Notes under the pieces: model-generated
The model's input: only the letters and a program-made list of their open reading frames with translations
What the model was told of the DNA's origin: nothing
The model's database searches: none
Source of the DNA: Stenotrophomonas raiganjensis (SeqCode)
GTDB taxonomy: Bacteria > Pseudomonadota > Gammaproteobacteria > Xanthomonadales > Xanthomonadaceae
DNA: 64,000 nt
Assembly: GCF_030658505.1 (NCBI RefSeq)
Contig: NZ_JAUTXR010000195.1
Location: forward strand, 186,001-250,000
Direction: 5' to 3'
Made by a program: the position numbers and the translations under genes
Shown: one piece after another, positions 24,494-33,038 of the stretch
Numbering within the stretch: position 1 is the first letter of the stretch
Layout: the number at the start of each line of letters is the position of its first letter

Positions 24494-24919
24494 ATGACGA
24501 ACACTGTGAACACGGTCGGCCTGTACGTACGCGACCAGGATGAAGCGCTTGCGTTCTACGTCGACAAGCTTGGCTTCGAAGTACACACCGACGTACGCAA
24601 TGGCAGCTATCGCTGGCTGACCGTGCGCAGCCCCGGCCAGGACAGCTTCCAGCTGGGCCTGTTCGTGCCGGGGCCACCGACCCATGATGCGGCCACGGCG
24701 CAGGCGCTGCAGCAGCTGGTGGCCAAGGGGGCGATGCCACCGCTGGTGCTGGCCGTGGATGACTGCCAGGCGCGCTACTCGCAATGGCTGGCGCAGGGCG
24801 TGGAGTTCACCCAGGAGCCGATCGAGCGCTTCGGCGCCATTGATGCCGGATTCCGTGACCCCTCGGGCAACGGCTGGAAGATGATCGAAGCCCGCTCCGA
24901 TGCGAGGCGCCGTCAATGA
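24494..24919 (+). CDS. VOC (glyoxalase/bleomycin-resistance fold) family protein
   Basis: 141 aa with a GAGGGAGGT ribosome site. The two beta-alpha-beta-beta-beta modules are evident: NTVGLYVRDQDEALAFYVDKLGFEV and FRDPSGNGWKMIE with the usual terminal glutamate. Members act as metal-dependent isomerases, dioxygenases or antibiotic-binding proteins. The substrate is unknown. It shares a transcript with the AraC-type regulator before it and overlaps the next gene by 4 nt. Confidence 0.88.
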   Translation: MTNTVNTVGLYVRDQDEALAFYVDKLGFEVHTDVRNGSYRWLTVRSPGQDSFQLGLFVPGPPTHDAATAQALQQLVAKGAMPPLVLAVDDCQARYSQWLAQGVEFTQEPIERFGAIDAGFRDPSGNGWKMIEARSDARRRQ

Positions 24920-25146
24920 GCAGCGGCCGTTGGGCCCGGCCGCTGCACCGCTGGACCTCGATCGTGTTCACCCTGGCGGTGATCGCCAACTTCGTCGCCC
25001 GTGGGATGGGGCAGGGCGAGCCTGCGGCGTGGCTCACGTATTCGCCGTTGCCACCGCTGTTCCTGCAGCTGTTCACCGGCCTGTATCTGTTTGCATTGCA
25101 TTACGCGGGCAAGCGCCGCAGCGCCTCGCTGGGCGCTGCGGGATGA
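24916..25146 (+). CDS. Small membrane protein
   Basis: 76 aa; the ATG overlaps the previous stop (ATGA). Two hydrophobic segments (about residues 13-30, IVFTLAVIANFVARGM, and 44-64, PLPPLFLQLFTGLYLFALHYA). The form resembles small uncharacterised membrane proteins found beside VOC or AraC genes. No function can be assigned. Confidence 0.75.
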   Translation: MSSGRWARPLHRWTSIVFTLAVIANFVARGMGQGEPAAWLTYSPLPPLFLQLFTGLYLFALHYAGKRRSASLGAAG

Positions 25147-25153
25147 TGCCGCG

Positions 25154-25849
25154 TCAGGCCACGGCGTCGATGGCGTGGGCGGCAAGCAGGGCGGGCAGGT
25201 CTTCCATGCGCTGGAAGATGACCTTGGCACCGGCAGCGCGCAGGGCTTCGGGCGCGCTGTGGTGCGGACCGCCCTCACTGAAGCCGAATACGGTGGCTCC
25301 GGCTGCCACGCCAGCCGTTGCACCGGTCACGGTATCCTCGATCACCGCGCAGCGCTTCGGGTCCACGCCCAACGCAGCGGCGGCGGCCAGATAAACATCC
25401 GGATGCGGCTTGGTGCGTGGCATGTCCTGGCCACTGAACACATGGGCACCGAAGGCATCAAGGATGCCGACCTTGCTCAGCTGCAGCTTCACCTTGTGCA
25501 GGTCGGCACCGGACGCGCAGGCGATCCGCCCGCCGGTGGCGTCGCTGATCGCGCGCACGGCCTCGGGCGCCCCCTGGATGGCCACCAGGTCACGCTCCAG
25601 CGCCCGGTTGCGTTGCTGGCGGAATGCTTCCAGCCATTCTTCAGTGAACGGCTTGCCGGTGCGCTCCTCGATCAACCCCGCCAGATGGGCCACGGACTGG
25701 CCCAGGAACACCTCGCCGGCCTGCGCCGGGGTCAGCGGCCAGCCGCGCTCGGTCAGCATTTCCGAGAGCACGCGGGCCACCAGCGGCTCGGAATCGACCA
25801 GGACACCATCGCAGTCGAACAGCACGGCATCGAAGGGAAAACGGGACAT
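25154..25849 (-). CDS. HAD-superfamily hydrolase (beta-phosphoglucomutase-like)
   Basis: 231 aa. HAD motif I FDCDGVLVDSE at the N-terminus, a helical cap, motif II region IACASGADLHKV (Ser in ASGA), motif III Lys in RTKPHPDVYL, and motif IV VIEDTVTGATAGVAAG. The subfamily includes phosphatases of sugar phosphates and related metabolites (YniC, GPH). The specific substrate is not visible. It converges with the small membrane protein gene, 7 nt away. Confidence 0.92.
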   Translation of the reverse strand: MSRFPFDAVLFDCDGVLVDSEPLVARVLSEMLTERGWPLTPAQAGEVFLGQSVAHLAGLIEERTGKPFTEEWLEAFRQQRNRALERDLVAIQGAPEAVRAISDATGGRIACASGADLHKVKLQLSKVGILDAFGAHVFSGQDMPRTKPHPDVYLAAAAALGVDPKRCAVIEDTVTGATAGVAAGATVFGFSEGGPHHSAPEALRAAGAKVIFQRMEDLPALLAAHAIDAVA

Positions 25850-25982
25850 CTACAGCTCCTGGGGCATGCGAAAGGGGCGGGCGCCTGCCATTTTCCCATA
25901 GCCACGCAGGCAGGGCACGCTGCCGGACAGAGCGCTAGACTGCCCACGGTTGCGTACCGATACCGTTGCACAGGAGCGAGCC

Positions 25983-26891
25983 TTGAACCAGCTGCGATTG
26001 TTCTTCAGCGCCTATCCCGTCGTATTCGCAATGGCTGCGAAGCTGTCCGTGCTGAGCCTGTTCCTGCCGGGCTTCATCGAAGGCATGGCCGTGGCGCGCG
26101 GGCATGGCATGCAGATCGGGGCCAGTGGCTTCGCCGATGCCCTGGTTTCGTTGGCGTTCCGGCTGTGTTGTTTCGCCGCGGCGGCCGTGCTGGCTTCCAC
26201 CGTTCTGTTCGGGCGAGGAGGCGCACTGTGGATCCGGCATCCGCTCGCGTCAGGCGTGTCCTTCTACCTGATGTTGATCGTGCTGGATCATCTGTCGGTG
26301 TGGATGTACCTGCAGATGGGCCCACCGGACGCACATTCCCTGGTCTGGGTGGTGGCCGCTTCACTGCTGCACACGCTGTTGCTGACAGCGGTCGCACTGC
26401 TGCCTGCACTCCTGTTGCAACGAGGTCGCGCAATCCAGGGGCCGCACACCGGCGTGGTCAGCGCCAGTCAGGTGGGCGCCGGCATGCTGTTGCTCGGTGG
26501 CGCGTGCCTGCCAGCAATTCTCGTGCAGCTTCGCCTGATGGCATTGGAGTCCGGTTCCCCGACGGTGGGGGATGGCCTTTGGCTGGAGCTGCAGATCGTT
26601 CTGCTGCTCACGTTGGTGCTGGCGGCACTGGCTTCAACCGCGGGCGTTGTGGCCGGAATTACGCCTTCCGCTGCTCCGGCAATGGGGCGCGTGCTGGCCA
26701 CAGCAGCGCTGCTGACCGGAACGGCCTCGCTGATCGTGATACTCGTGTCTGGCGTCCTGCTGATGATCGCGCAGGTGCCTGGGCCGTTCGGACTGCCGCT
26801 GTTGGCACTGGCGATGCTGGCCGCCAGCGCTGCCCAGTACCGGGTTGCCAGAACGCTGGCGTCGCGACGGCTCGCAACGCCAGCACACTGA
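25983..26891 (+). CDS. Multi-pass membrane protein, function unknown
   Basis: About 302 aa if translation starts at the TTG at 25983, which has GGAG six bases upstream; another TTG at 25950 and an ATG at 26031 are alternatives. Seven or eight hydrophobic segments are spread over the length (LSVLSLFLPGFIEGM, GVSFYLMLIVLDHLSVWMYL, LLLLTLVLAALASTAGVVAG, LIVILVSGVLLMIA). The first third has an aromatic/charged loop typical of membrane-embedded enzymes, but I recognise no family. Monocistronic, between two genes pointing the other way. Confidence 0.75.
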   Translation: MNQLRLFFSAYPVVFAMAAKLSVLSLFLPGFIEGMAVARGHGMQIGASGFADALVSLAFRLCCFAAAAVLASTVLFGRGGALWIRHPLASGVSFYLMLIVLDHLSVWMYLQMGPPDAHSLVWVVAASLLHTLLLTAVALLPALLLQRGRAIQGPHTGVVSASQVGAGMLLLGGACLPAILVQLRLMALESGSPTVGDGLWLELQIVLLLTLVLAALASTAGVVAGITPSAAPAMGRVLATAALLTGTASLIVILVSGVLLMIAQVPGPFGLPLLALAMLAASAAQYRVARTLASRRLATPAH

Positions 26892-26909
26892 GTCGGGCGT
26901 CCTGGCGGA

Positions 26910-27650
26910 TCAGCTCAGATCACAGCCCGCGGGCTGCGGCCAGGTCGTGGCCGGCAGCATGGCCTTCAGCGAGGCCGGCGCGTTGATGGCCACATAGCTG
27001 GCGCCCAGCAGCTCTTCCAGGTCAGCGATGGTCACCAGATAGTTGTCCAGGCTGCCCAGGTTCGCTTCGTTCGGGATGATCCAGCTGATCGCCTTGGCGG
27101 TGCCGGTGTTCGGGTCGCGGGTGATGATCGTCTTCCAGAAGAATTCCGGCGTCGGAATGCCGTGGCTGGCCAGGAAGTAGTCGTTGGAAGCATCGCCGTA
27201 GACCACGCCGCCATAGACATCCACCGGCGCGATGTCGCGGTAGCACTCGGCCACGTTCTCGGCCTTTACCCAGATGCCCTGGTTGAAGCTGGATACCTGC
27301 GGAACGATGTTGGTCATGTAGTTGGCGCGGCGGATGTAGGTTGCGCTGTAATCCATGTGGTTGGAGGTGACCAGATGGCCGCGGTCATAGCCGGATTTGA
27401 TGCTGGCATACGAGGCCGTGCTGGTCTGGCCCAGGCAGCCGGCGGGCAGGTCCGGGTCCTTGTAGAAACTGGAGGGGCGCGCTTCCGAGCCGGTGTCTGC
27501 GGTGAGCGTGTATTCGTAGCGGGTGGCGCTGTGGATGCTGCAGTCGTAGGTGAGCACGAAGCCGCCCTTGTTGAGGGTGACGACCTGGGCCTGGGCTGCG
27601 CCGGCGACGGCACTGAGGACGAACGCGAAGAAGAAGCTTGCGAGGCGCAT
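26910..27650 (-). CDS. Secreted DNA/RNA non-specific endonuclease (NucA type)
   Basis: 246 aa from the ATG at 27650, which starts the signal peptide MRLASFFFAFVLSAVAGAAQA. The beta-beta-alpha metal nuclease motif is intact: YDRGHLVTSNHMDYSA with Asp89-Arg-Gly-His92, and FNQGIW with Asn123 as the metal ligand. Length and the flanking TNIVPQVSSFN segment match the Serratia nuclease / NucA family. It should degrade extracellular nucleic acids for nutrients or against extracellular DNA. A 289-bp leader region with a stem-loop lies upstream. Confidence 0.9.
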   Translation of the reverse strand: MRLASFFFAFVLSAVAGAAQAQVVTLNKGGFVLTYDCSIHSATRYEYTLTADTGSEARPSSFYKDPDLPAGCLGQTSTASYASIKSGYDRGHLVTSNHMDYSATYIRRANYMTNIVPQVSSFNQGIWVKAENVAECYRDIAPVDVYGGVVYGDASNDYFLASHGIPTPEFFWKTIITRDPNTGTAKAISWIIPNEANLGSLDNYLVTIADLEELLGASYVAINAPASLKAMLPATTWPQPAGCDLS

Positions 27651-27802
27651 TGCGGTTCTCCAGCAGAAGTTCAGGGCGCAGCCGTCCGCCACGACCGGGC
27701 CGGGGCGAAGTCATGGGAGGACGTTGCGGAGACGGGTGCTGCGGATTGCGGTGGGACGTGACCGCGATGACAGGGCCGTGGAGGCCGTGCGGTGTCGTAA
27801 GC

Positions 27803-27851
27803 GTCACAAGCTGTCGTCTTTCGGTCAACGACGAAAAGACCAAGCTGTGAC
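27803..27851. other. Extended imperfect stem-loop in the nuclease leader region
   Basis: Arms GTCACA...TGTGAC, GCT...AGC and GTCTTT...AAAGAC pair in register over 49 nt, with a small internal loop and a 13-nt apical loop. It lies 152 bp upstream of the nuclease start and 89 bp past the stop of the HExxH gene, so it may be a terminator for the latter or a regulatory element for the former. The rest of the 289-bp gap shows nothing. Confidence 0.45.
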
Positions 27852-27939
27852 AGCGCGCAAGCACTGGAGATGTGTCAGATGGAGCAGGGCGTGGCTGAAA
27901 CCCAGGCGTGCTAGGGCATCGCGGCGCCTGTAGGTGTCG

Positions 27940-29244
27940 TCAGGGGTTCGCCTTCAACACGTAGTCGCCATTGCGTGTTCCCGGCACCAGCGACCACTCC
28001 GGCTTCAGGTTCAGCGACCATCCCGGCCCCTGCAGCGGCGGCTCAGTACTTGCGGGCGCCTGCACGAACACCGCCTTCCAGTCGCTCTGCATCAACGCAC
28101 CGTCTGTGACATCCAGGCTGCCCCAGACGTCGGTCAGGCGCATCGTTGGATACACCGTGCCACGGCCAGGCAAAGCCTGCATCGTGTTGGGGTTGAACTG
28201 GATGCGCATGCTGCGCAGGTCCAGACGAACGACCGGGCCTGTCACGAAGCGCGCACGATTGTGTTCCAGCTGCGCCAGGCGCTGCTGTTCGCGCAGCGTT
28301 TCAGCTTCGCGCAGTACTGGCCCGTCGTAGCGCGCGGCAGCTGCCCGCAGTGCGGTCACGTCCGTCTGTGGAGGGGCACGGGTCGCTTCAGCCAGACGCG
28401 TGCCGAGGTCCCGGGCGTGGTGGGCGAGATCGCTGCGCCAACCGGGGGCCGCCTGGTCCAGCAGCAGGCCATAGGCCGGGCCGGTGGCGTAGGCAAAAGA
28501 GCGGACGAAGCTGCGATCAGCAACGTGCGCCCGGAGGTCATGCAGCGCCGCCTGGACGCGTGTCGCGGGCGACGGGTTGCCGACGACCACGCCGGTGTAT
28601 TCGGCCAGGCCCTCGTTCAATTCCAGCGCCGCTTCCTCCTGCGCGGCCCCAGGGAACTGGCGGTGGCGTTCGGCGCGGAATGCAAGCGCATCCACCATCG
28701 CAGTGTGCTGCGCCACTGCATCGGTGGCCGCAAGCGCATCCGCCAGTGCGCGCCATTCCAGCTGCAGCCAGTAGCGTCCTTCAAGCGTGTCGAGGTGTTC
28801 GTTGCCGCCCTCGGTCGGCGCGATGATGGGCAACGCCGGTTGCAGGCGATGGAACATTTCGTGAGCCAGCAGGGTACTGCGCCGGGACGCGTCCTGCGGC
28901 AATGGCCAGAGCAGCTGCGTCCAGCGTGTGCCGGACCAGTCCACGGCGGTATTGGCGACGATCGCATCGGCCGGAAGCTGGCCTGCGAACACGTTGCCGC
29001 GCGCCTTCAGCGCACCCTGTGCGTCTGCGTGCGAGGCGATGACCTGCCGGCTCCCTGGATCAACCAGCATCATCGGCCCGCACAGGGATTGGCCCCACAA
29101 CTGTCCGCCATCGGCCTGGCACAGTGCCCGCGCTTCCCTGAAGATTCGACTCGCGTCCGCATCGGCGATCGGTGATTCAACGGACCATGCCGGTCCTGCT
29201 GCACAGGCAGCGCAGGCGATCAGTACGAAGCGGAGAGTGTCCAT
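27940..29244 (-). CDS. Secreted HExxH metallopeptidase-like protein
   Basis: 434 aa from the ATG at 29244, with signal peptide MDTLRFVLIACAACAAGPAWS. A zinc-protease motif HEMFH occupies residues 128-132 (TLLAHEMFHRLQPAL), and Glu155 in DTLEGRYWLQLEW is well placed as third ligand. NEGLAEYTG about 60 residues later is a second typical helix of membrane-associated gluzincins. The C-terminal 130 residues are beta-rich (VVRLDLRSMRIQFNPN). I do not recognise a named family. It is transcribed away from the S8 protease. Confidence 0.75.
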   Translation of the reverse strand: MDTLRFVLIACAACAAGPAWSVESPIADADASRIFREARALCQADGGQLWGQSLCGPMMLVDPGSRQVIASHADAQGALKARGNVFAGQLPADAIVANTAVDWSGTRWTQLLWPLPQDASRRSTLLAHEMFHRLQPALPIIAPTEGGNEHLDTLEGRYWLQLEWRALADALAATDAVAQHTAMVDALAFRAERHRQFPGAAQEEAALELNEGLAEYTGVVVGNPSPATRVQAALHDLRAHVADRSFVRSFAYATGPAYGLLLDQAAPGWRSDLAHHARDLGTRLAEATRAPPQTDVTALRAAAARYDGPVLREAETLREQQRLAQLEHNRARFVTGPVVRLDLRSMRIQFNPNTMQALPGRGTVYPTMRLTDVWGSLDVTDGALMQSDWKAVFVQAPASTEPPLQGPGWSLNLKPEWSLVPGTRNGDYVLKANP

Positions 29245-29582
29245 GGCATCCGTGCATTGATGGGCACAGACAGTCATAGCACTGGATACTGCTGCCCTTC
29301 AATGATGGACAACGAACGCGGTGCCGCTTCGGCTGCCCAGGCCATGGCTACGCCCTGCAGGAAGGCATCCATACTTTCGCGTACTGATCCCTGCCTTGCA
29401 GCTGTCACGAAAAACTGTGCGCCACGTCAAATTTTGAGGTAGTGTCGATTCTGCTGCCGGGGCGCAGCGGGGTGCAAGGCGTCGGGGACTACGCGCCGCA
29501 CCCGCAATTGAAGCACCAGACATCACAGCGCCGGCGCTGACGCCGGCGTGCATCTCGGGCTTTCAATGAAAAGGGGTATTCG
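29245..29582. other. Gap between two divergent secreted-protease genes
   Basis: 338 bp with no gene. An AT-richer stretch (29405-29445, cgaaaaactg...caaattttgagg) is the likely promoter zone. Just before the S8 start, two CG-rich self-complementary blocks CGCCGGCG lie at 29529-29536 and 29541-29548 and would form a hairpin in that gene's 5' leader. No clear operator was found. Confidence 0.45.
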
Positions 29583-32500
29583 ATGCGCAATGCATGGATC
29601 AAACGAAGCAAATGGGTTGCACTGACCCTGGTGGCGGGGGCCGCATTGGCCGCCGCAGCCGTGGGCATACGCAGTACCGGCGCCCAGTCGAAGACGGGCA
29701 ATCCCTCCGTGGATGCACGCGCCGGCAATCCGGCCGGGCCTGCAGCGACCGGTCCGGGAAGCGGCTTCGCCGAACTTTCCAACCGTTACATCGTGGTCTA
29801 TCGCGAGGAGCCGCTGGCCACCTACAAGGGGGATATCCAGGGCCTCGCGGCACCGGAACGCATGCGTCCGTCCGCCAGTGCCGCGCGCGCGGCGGCGGCC
29901 ACGGGCAATGCGCCGACACCGCGCATTGCGGTGCGGGGGGCACGTTCACAGGACTATGTGCGCTTCCTCGCGGATCGCCAGGTACAGCACGAGGCCCGCA
30001 TCAATGCCACGCTGGGCCGCAGCGTGAAGGTCGAGCGGCGCATGCAGCATGCGATCAACGCATCGGTGCTGCAGATGAATCCGCAGGAAGCGGAGCGCGT
30101 ACGCGCACTTCCCGATGTGGAGCTGGTCGAGGAATACCGGGAGTACGAGCAGGATACCGATGTCGGACCGGGGCTGATCGGCGCACCCGCGCTGTGGAAC
30201 GGCACCCCCACGCCGTTCCGTGGCGAAGGTGTGGTGATCGGTGTCATCGATTCGGGCATCAACTTCGGCAGCCCGGCCTTCACCGCCCGTGCGGAGGATG
30301 GCTACGAGCACATCAATCCGTTGGGTGCGGGCAACTATCTTGGCACCTGCGCACCGGGTGGCATCGACGAAGGCCGCTGCAACAACAAGCTGATCGGCGG
30401 CTACGATTTTGTCTGCGGTGCGCCGGGCAACCAGTGTGGCGTTGCGGATGTACGCGAAGAGCCCGGCTTTGGTGACACCAACGGCCACGGCAGCCATACC
30501 GCGTCCACTGCAGCGGGCAACCCGCACACCGCGTCCTACCGGGGCAACCAGATCCACATTTCCGGCGTTGCGCCGCGCGCCAACATCATCGCCTACGACG
30601 CCTGCTACACCGAAGTGTCCACCGGGCGCGGCTTCTGCCCGAACACCTCAACGCTGGCAGCGGTCAACCAGGCCCTCGCCGATGGCGTTGTCGACGTCAT
30701 CAACTACTCCATTGCCGGCGGTACCGCGCCGTGGGGAGAAGCTGTCTCGCTGGCCTTCCTCAATGCGTCCGATGCCGGCGTCTACGTGGCGACATCCGCC
30801 GGCAACTCCGGCCCGGGCCCGAACACGATGGGTCATCTGGAGCCCTGGACCGGCAGCACCGCGGCGGCCACGCATGGCCGCGGCGACATCGTGTTGTTTG
30901 CTGCGGTCAGCGGCCCCGGCAGCGTGCCGCCGGCGCTCACCGCCATCCTGCTGACCGAAGGTTCGGGCGGCGTGCCGTTCGCAACGCCGATTCCGGCGAC
31001 CACGCCGTTGCGCGTCAGTGCAGGCATCGACAGCGCCAACGACGGGTGCGCGCCGTTCGCGGCCAACACCTTCCAGGGCGCCATTGCGGTAATCCGTCGT
31101 GGCTCGTGCAACTTCAGCGACAAGGTCAACAACGCCGCCGCTGCGGGTGCGATCGCCGTGCTGATCGGCAACAACCAGCCGGCACCCATCCTGCCCAACG
31201 TGGCGGGGGCCACCATTCCCGCCTTCGCCATCGATCAGTCGGACGCCAATGCACTGCGGACCTTCGCCGCCAGCGCAGGCAACAACGCAACCGCTGGCAT
31301 CGCCTATCCGGCCAGCAAGATCAGCAACACGCCCGACGTGCTGGGTGACTTCAGTTCGCGTGGCCCGGCCGGGATCTTCGATCTGGTCAAGCCGGACGTA
31401 ACTGCCCCAGGCGTGCGCGTGTTGGCGGTAATCGCGGGCAACGAGGTGACCGGCTCGGAGAACGCCGTTGGCCTGATGGACGGCACCTCGATGGCATCGC
31501 CGCATCACGCAGGCGCCGCCGCACTGTTGCGCCAGGCGCGTCCGGACTGGACGGTGCAGGAGACACGCTCGGCATTGATGATGACCGCGCGCCAGGAAGT
31601 GCTGAAAGAAGACGGCGTCACTCCGGCCGACCCATTCGCGATGGGCGCGGGCCGCATCCAGGTAGACCAGGCGCTGCGTGCAGGCCTGGTGCTGAACGAG
31701 ACCAAGGCCAACTTCCTGGGCGCCAACCCGGCCAATGGCGGTGAAGTGTCGTCGCTCAACATCGCCAGCCTGGGCAAGCGCAGTTGCCCCGACAGCTGCA
31801 GCTTCACCCGCGTGTTCCGCAACGTGCTGCCGACCCGGCAGACCTGGACGGCGAAGGTGCAGGGCCTGACTGCGGTTGTCTCGCCATCGGTGTTCACCTT
31901 GGCGCCGGGCGAGAGCAAATCGGTGCGGATCATCGTCACCACCGGTTCGGTACCGAACGATGGCAGTTGGCGCTTTGCCAGGCTGACCCTGGCGCCGCAG
32001 GGGGGTGATACCAGCCAGCCACTGCTGCGCCTGCCGATCGCTGTGTCGGTGCCGCCGCCGCAGATTGCCGCCACGCCGCCGTCGAACACGCTGACCCTGC
32101 CGACCGGTGGCAGTGGAGCGGTGAACCTGCAGATCGCCAATACCGGTGGCTCACCGCTGGAGTGGCAGATCGACAATTCCGGAGTGGGTACCCGCACGCT
32201 GGTCGCACAGGCGGCAAACAACGCCAACGGGCGTCGCTCGACACGCTTCACCGATGCCGTGTCTGTGGGTGCACGTGCACAGCTCGCTGCAGACGACTTC
32301 ACCCTGGGCGAGGCCACCGGCATCACCCGTATCGTCGCTGACGGCTTCGTCAACGGCGGCACGCTGGCGACATCGACCAACATCAACTGGTCGATCTTCC
32401 GTGATGTCGGCGGCAATCCGGAGGGCAATCCGGAATCGAGCCCGCAGGTGGCACTGTGGACCTATACCTCCACCGTCAGCGGCCCCGGCGTAAGAACGTC

Positions 32501-32939
32501 AGCCACGTTGGCCACCATCAACCTGGACATGGCCGCGGCGGGCCAGAACGTCAACCTGCCCGCAGGCCGCTACTGGCTGGTGGTCTCGGTGCGTGCGCCT
32601 CTGGCCACCAGCTGGTTCTGGTTCAACGCCACCAGCGGCGACAGCGTGTACCGCAGCGCGATCATCAACCCGGATGGCAGTGGTGCCTGGTCCGCCACCA
32701 CCGGCGCCCCAGGGTTGGCCTATGGGTTGGGCGGAAGCAACGCCTGCGGTGCCGGCTGGATCGGCACACCGACCCGCGCCCTGGGCCGCATCTCCGCAGG
32801 CGGCAGCCAGAGCACGCAGGTGCAGATCAATGCCGGGGGCCTCGCGCCGGGCAGCTATTCAGGCTTCGTCTGTGTCGGCAGCAACGACCCGAGCACGCCG
32901 AAGACTGCTGTCCGTGTCGCCTTGACCGTAACGCCGTAA
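29583..32939 (+). CDS. Secreted S8 subtilisin-like protease with PA insert
   Basis: 1118 aa. An N-terminal membrane/signal segment (ALTLVAGAALAAAAVGI) leads to an I9-like propeptide (RYIVVYREEPLATYKG to about 175). Catalytic triad: Asp223 in GVIDSGINF, His302 in GHGSHTAS, Ser636 in DGTSMASPHHAG. A PA domain is inserted between His and Ser (about residues 440-590, CAPFAANTFQGAIAVIRRGSCNFSDK). Beta-sandwich domains follow (LPTGGSGAVNLQIANTGGSPLEW) to the C-terminus. This is the layout of large exported subtilases of Xanthomonadaceae. It is followed by a strong hairpin terminator and is probably monocistronic. Confidence 0.93.
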   Translation: MRNAWIKRSKWVALTLVAGAALAAAAVGIRSTGAQSKTGNPSVDARAGNPAGPAATGPGSGFAELSNRYIVVYREEPLATYKGDIQGLAAPERMRPSASAARAAAATGNAPTPRIAVRGARSQDYVRFLADRQVQHEARINATLGRSVKVERRMQHAINASVLQMNPQEAERVRALPDVELVEEYREYEQDTDVGPGLIGAPALWNGTPTPFRGEGVVIGVIDSGINFGSPAFTARAEDGYEHINPLGAGNYLGTCAPGGIDEGRCNNKLIGGYDFVCGAPGNQCGVADVREEPGFGDTNGHGSHTASTAAGNPHTASYRGNQIHISGVAPRANIIAYDACYTEVSTGRGFCPNTSTLAAVNQALADGVVDVINYSIAGGTAPWGEAVSLAFLNASDAGVYVATSAGNSGPGPNTMGHLEPWTGSTAAATHGRGDIVLFAAVSGPGSVPPALTAILLTEGSGGVPFATPIPATTPLRVSAGIDSANDGCAPFAANTFQGAIAVIRRGSCNFSDKVNNAAAAGAIAVLIGNNQPAPILPNVAGATIPAFAIDQSDANALRTFAASAGNNATAGIAYPASKISNTPDVLGDFSSRGPAGIFDLVKPDVTAPGVRVLAVIAGNEVTGSENAVGLMDGTSMASPHHAGAAALLRQARPDWTVQETRSALMMTARQEVLKEDGVTPADPFAMGAGRIQVDQALRAGLVLNETKANFLGANPANGGEVSSLNIASLGKRSCPDSCSFTRVFRNVLPTRQTWTAKVQGLTAVVSPSVFTLAPGESKSVRIIVTTGSVPNDGSWRFARLTLAPQGGDTSQPLLRLPIAVSVPPPQIAATPPSNTLTLPTGGSGAVNLQIANTGGSPLEWQIDNSGVGTRTLVAQAANNANGRRSTRFTDAVSVGARAQLAADDFTLGEATGITRIVADGFVNGGTLATSTNINWSIFRDVGGNPEGNPESSPQVALWTYTSTVSGPGVRTSATLATINLDMAAAGQNVNLPAGRYWLVVSVRAPLATSWFWFNATSGDSVYRSAIINPDGSGAWSATTGAPGLAYGLGGSNACGAGWIGTPTRALGRISAGGSQSTQVQINAGGLAPGSYSGFVCVGSNDPSTPKTAVRVALTVTP

Positions 32940-32954
32940 GGCGCCTGCAGCATC

Positions 32955-32984
32955 CAGGCCGCCCTGTGCAGGGGCGGCCTGTTT
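32955..32984 (+). terminator. Rho-independent terminator of the S8 protease gene
   Basis: Perfect 10-bp stem CAGGCCGCCC-tgtgcag-GGGCGGCCTG followed by TTT, 16 nt after the stop codon. Confidence 0.8.
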
Positions 32985-33038
32985 CCCAACGTTCCCGGCG
33001 CCTGCCGGGAACCCTTCCTGATGGACCTCGGGGGTACC

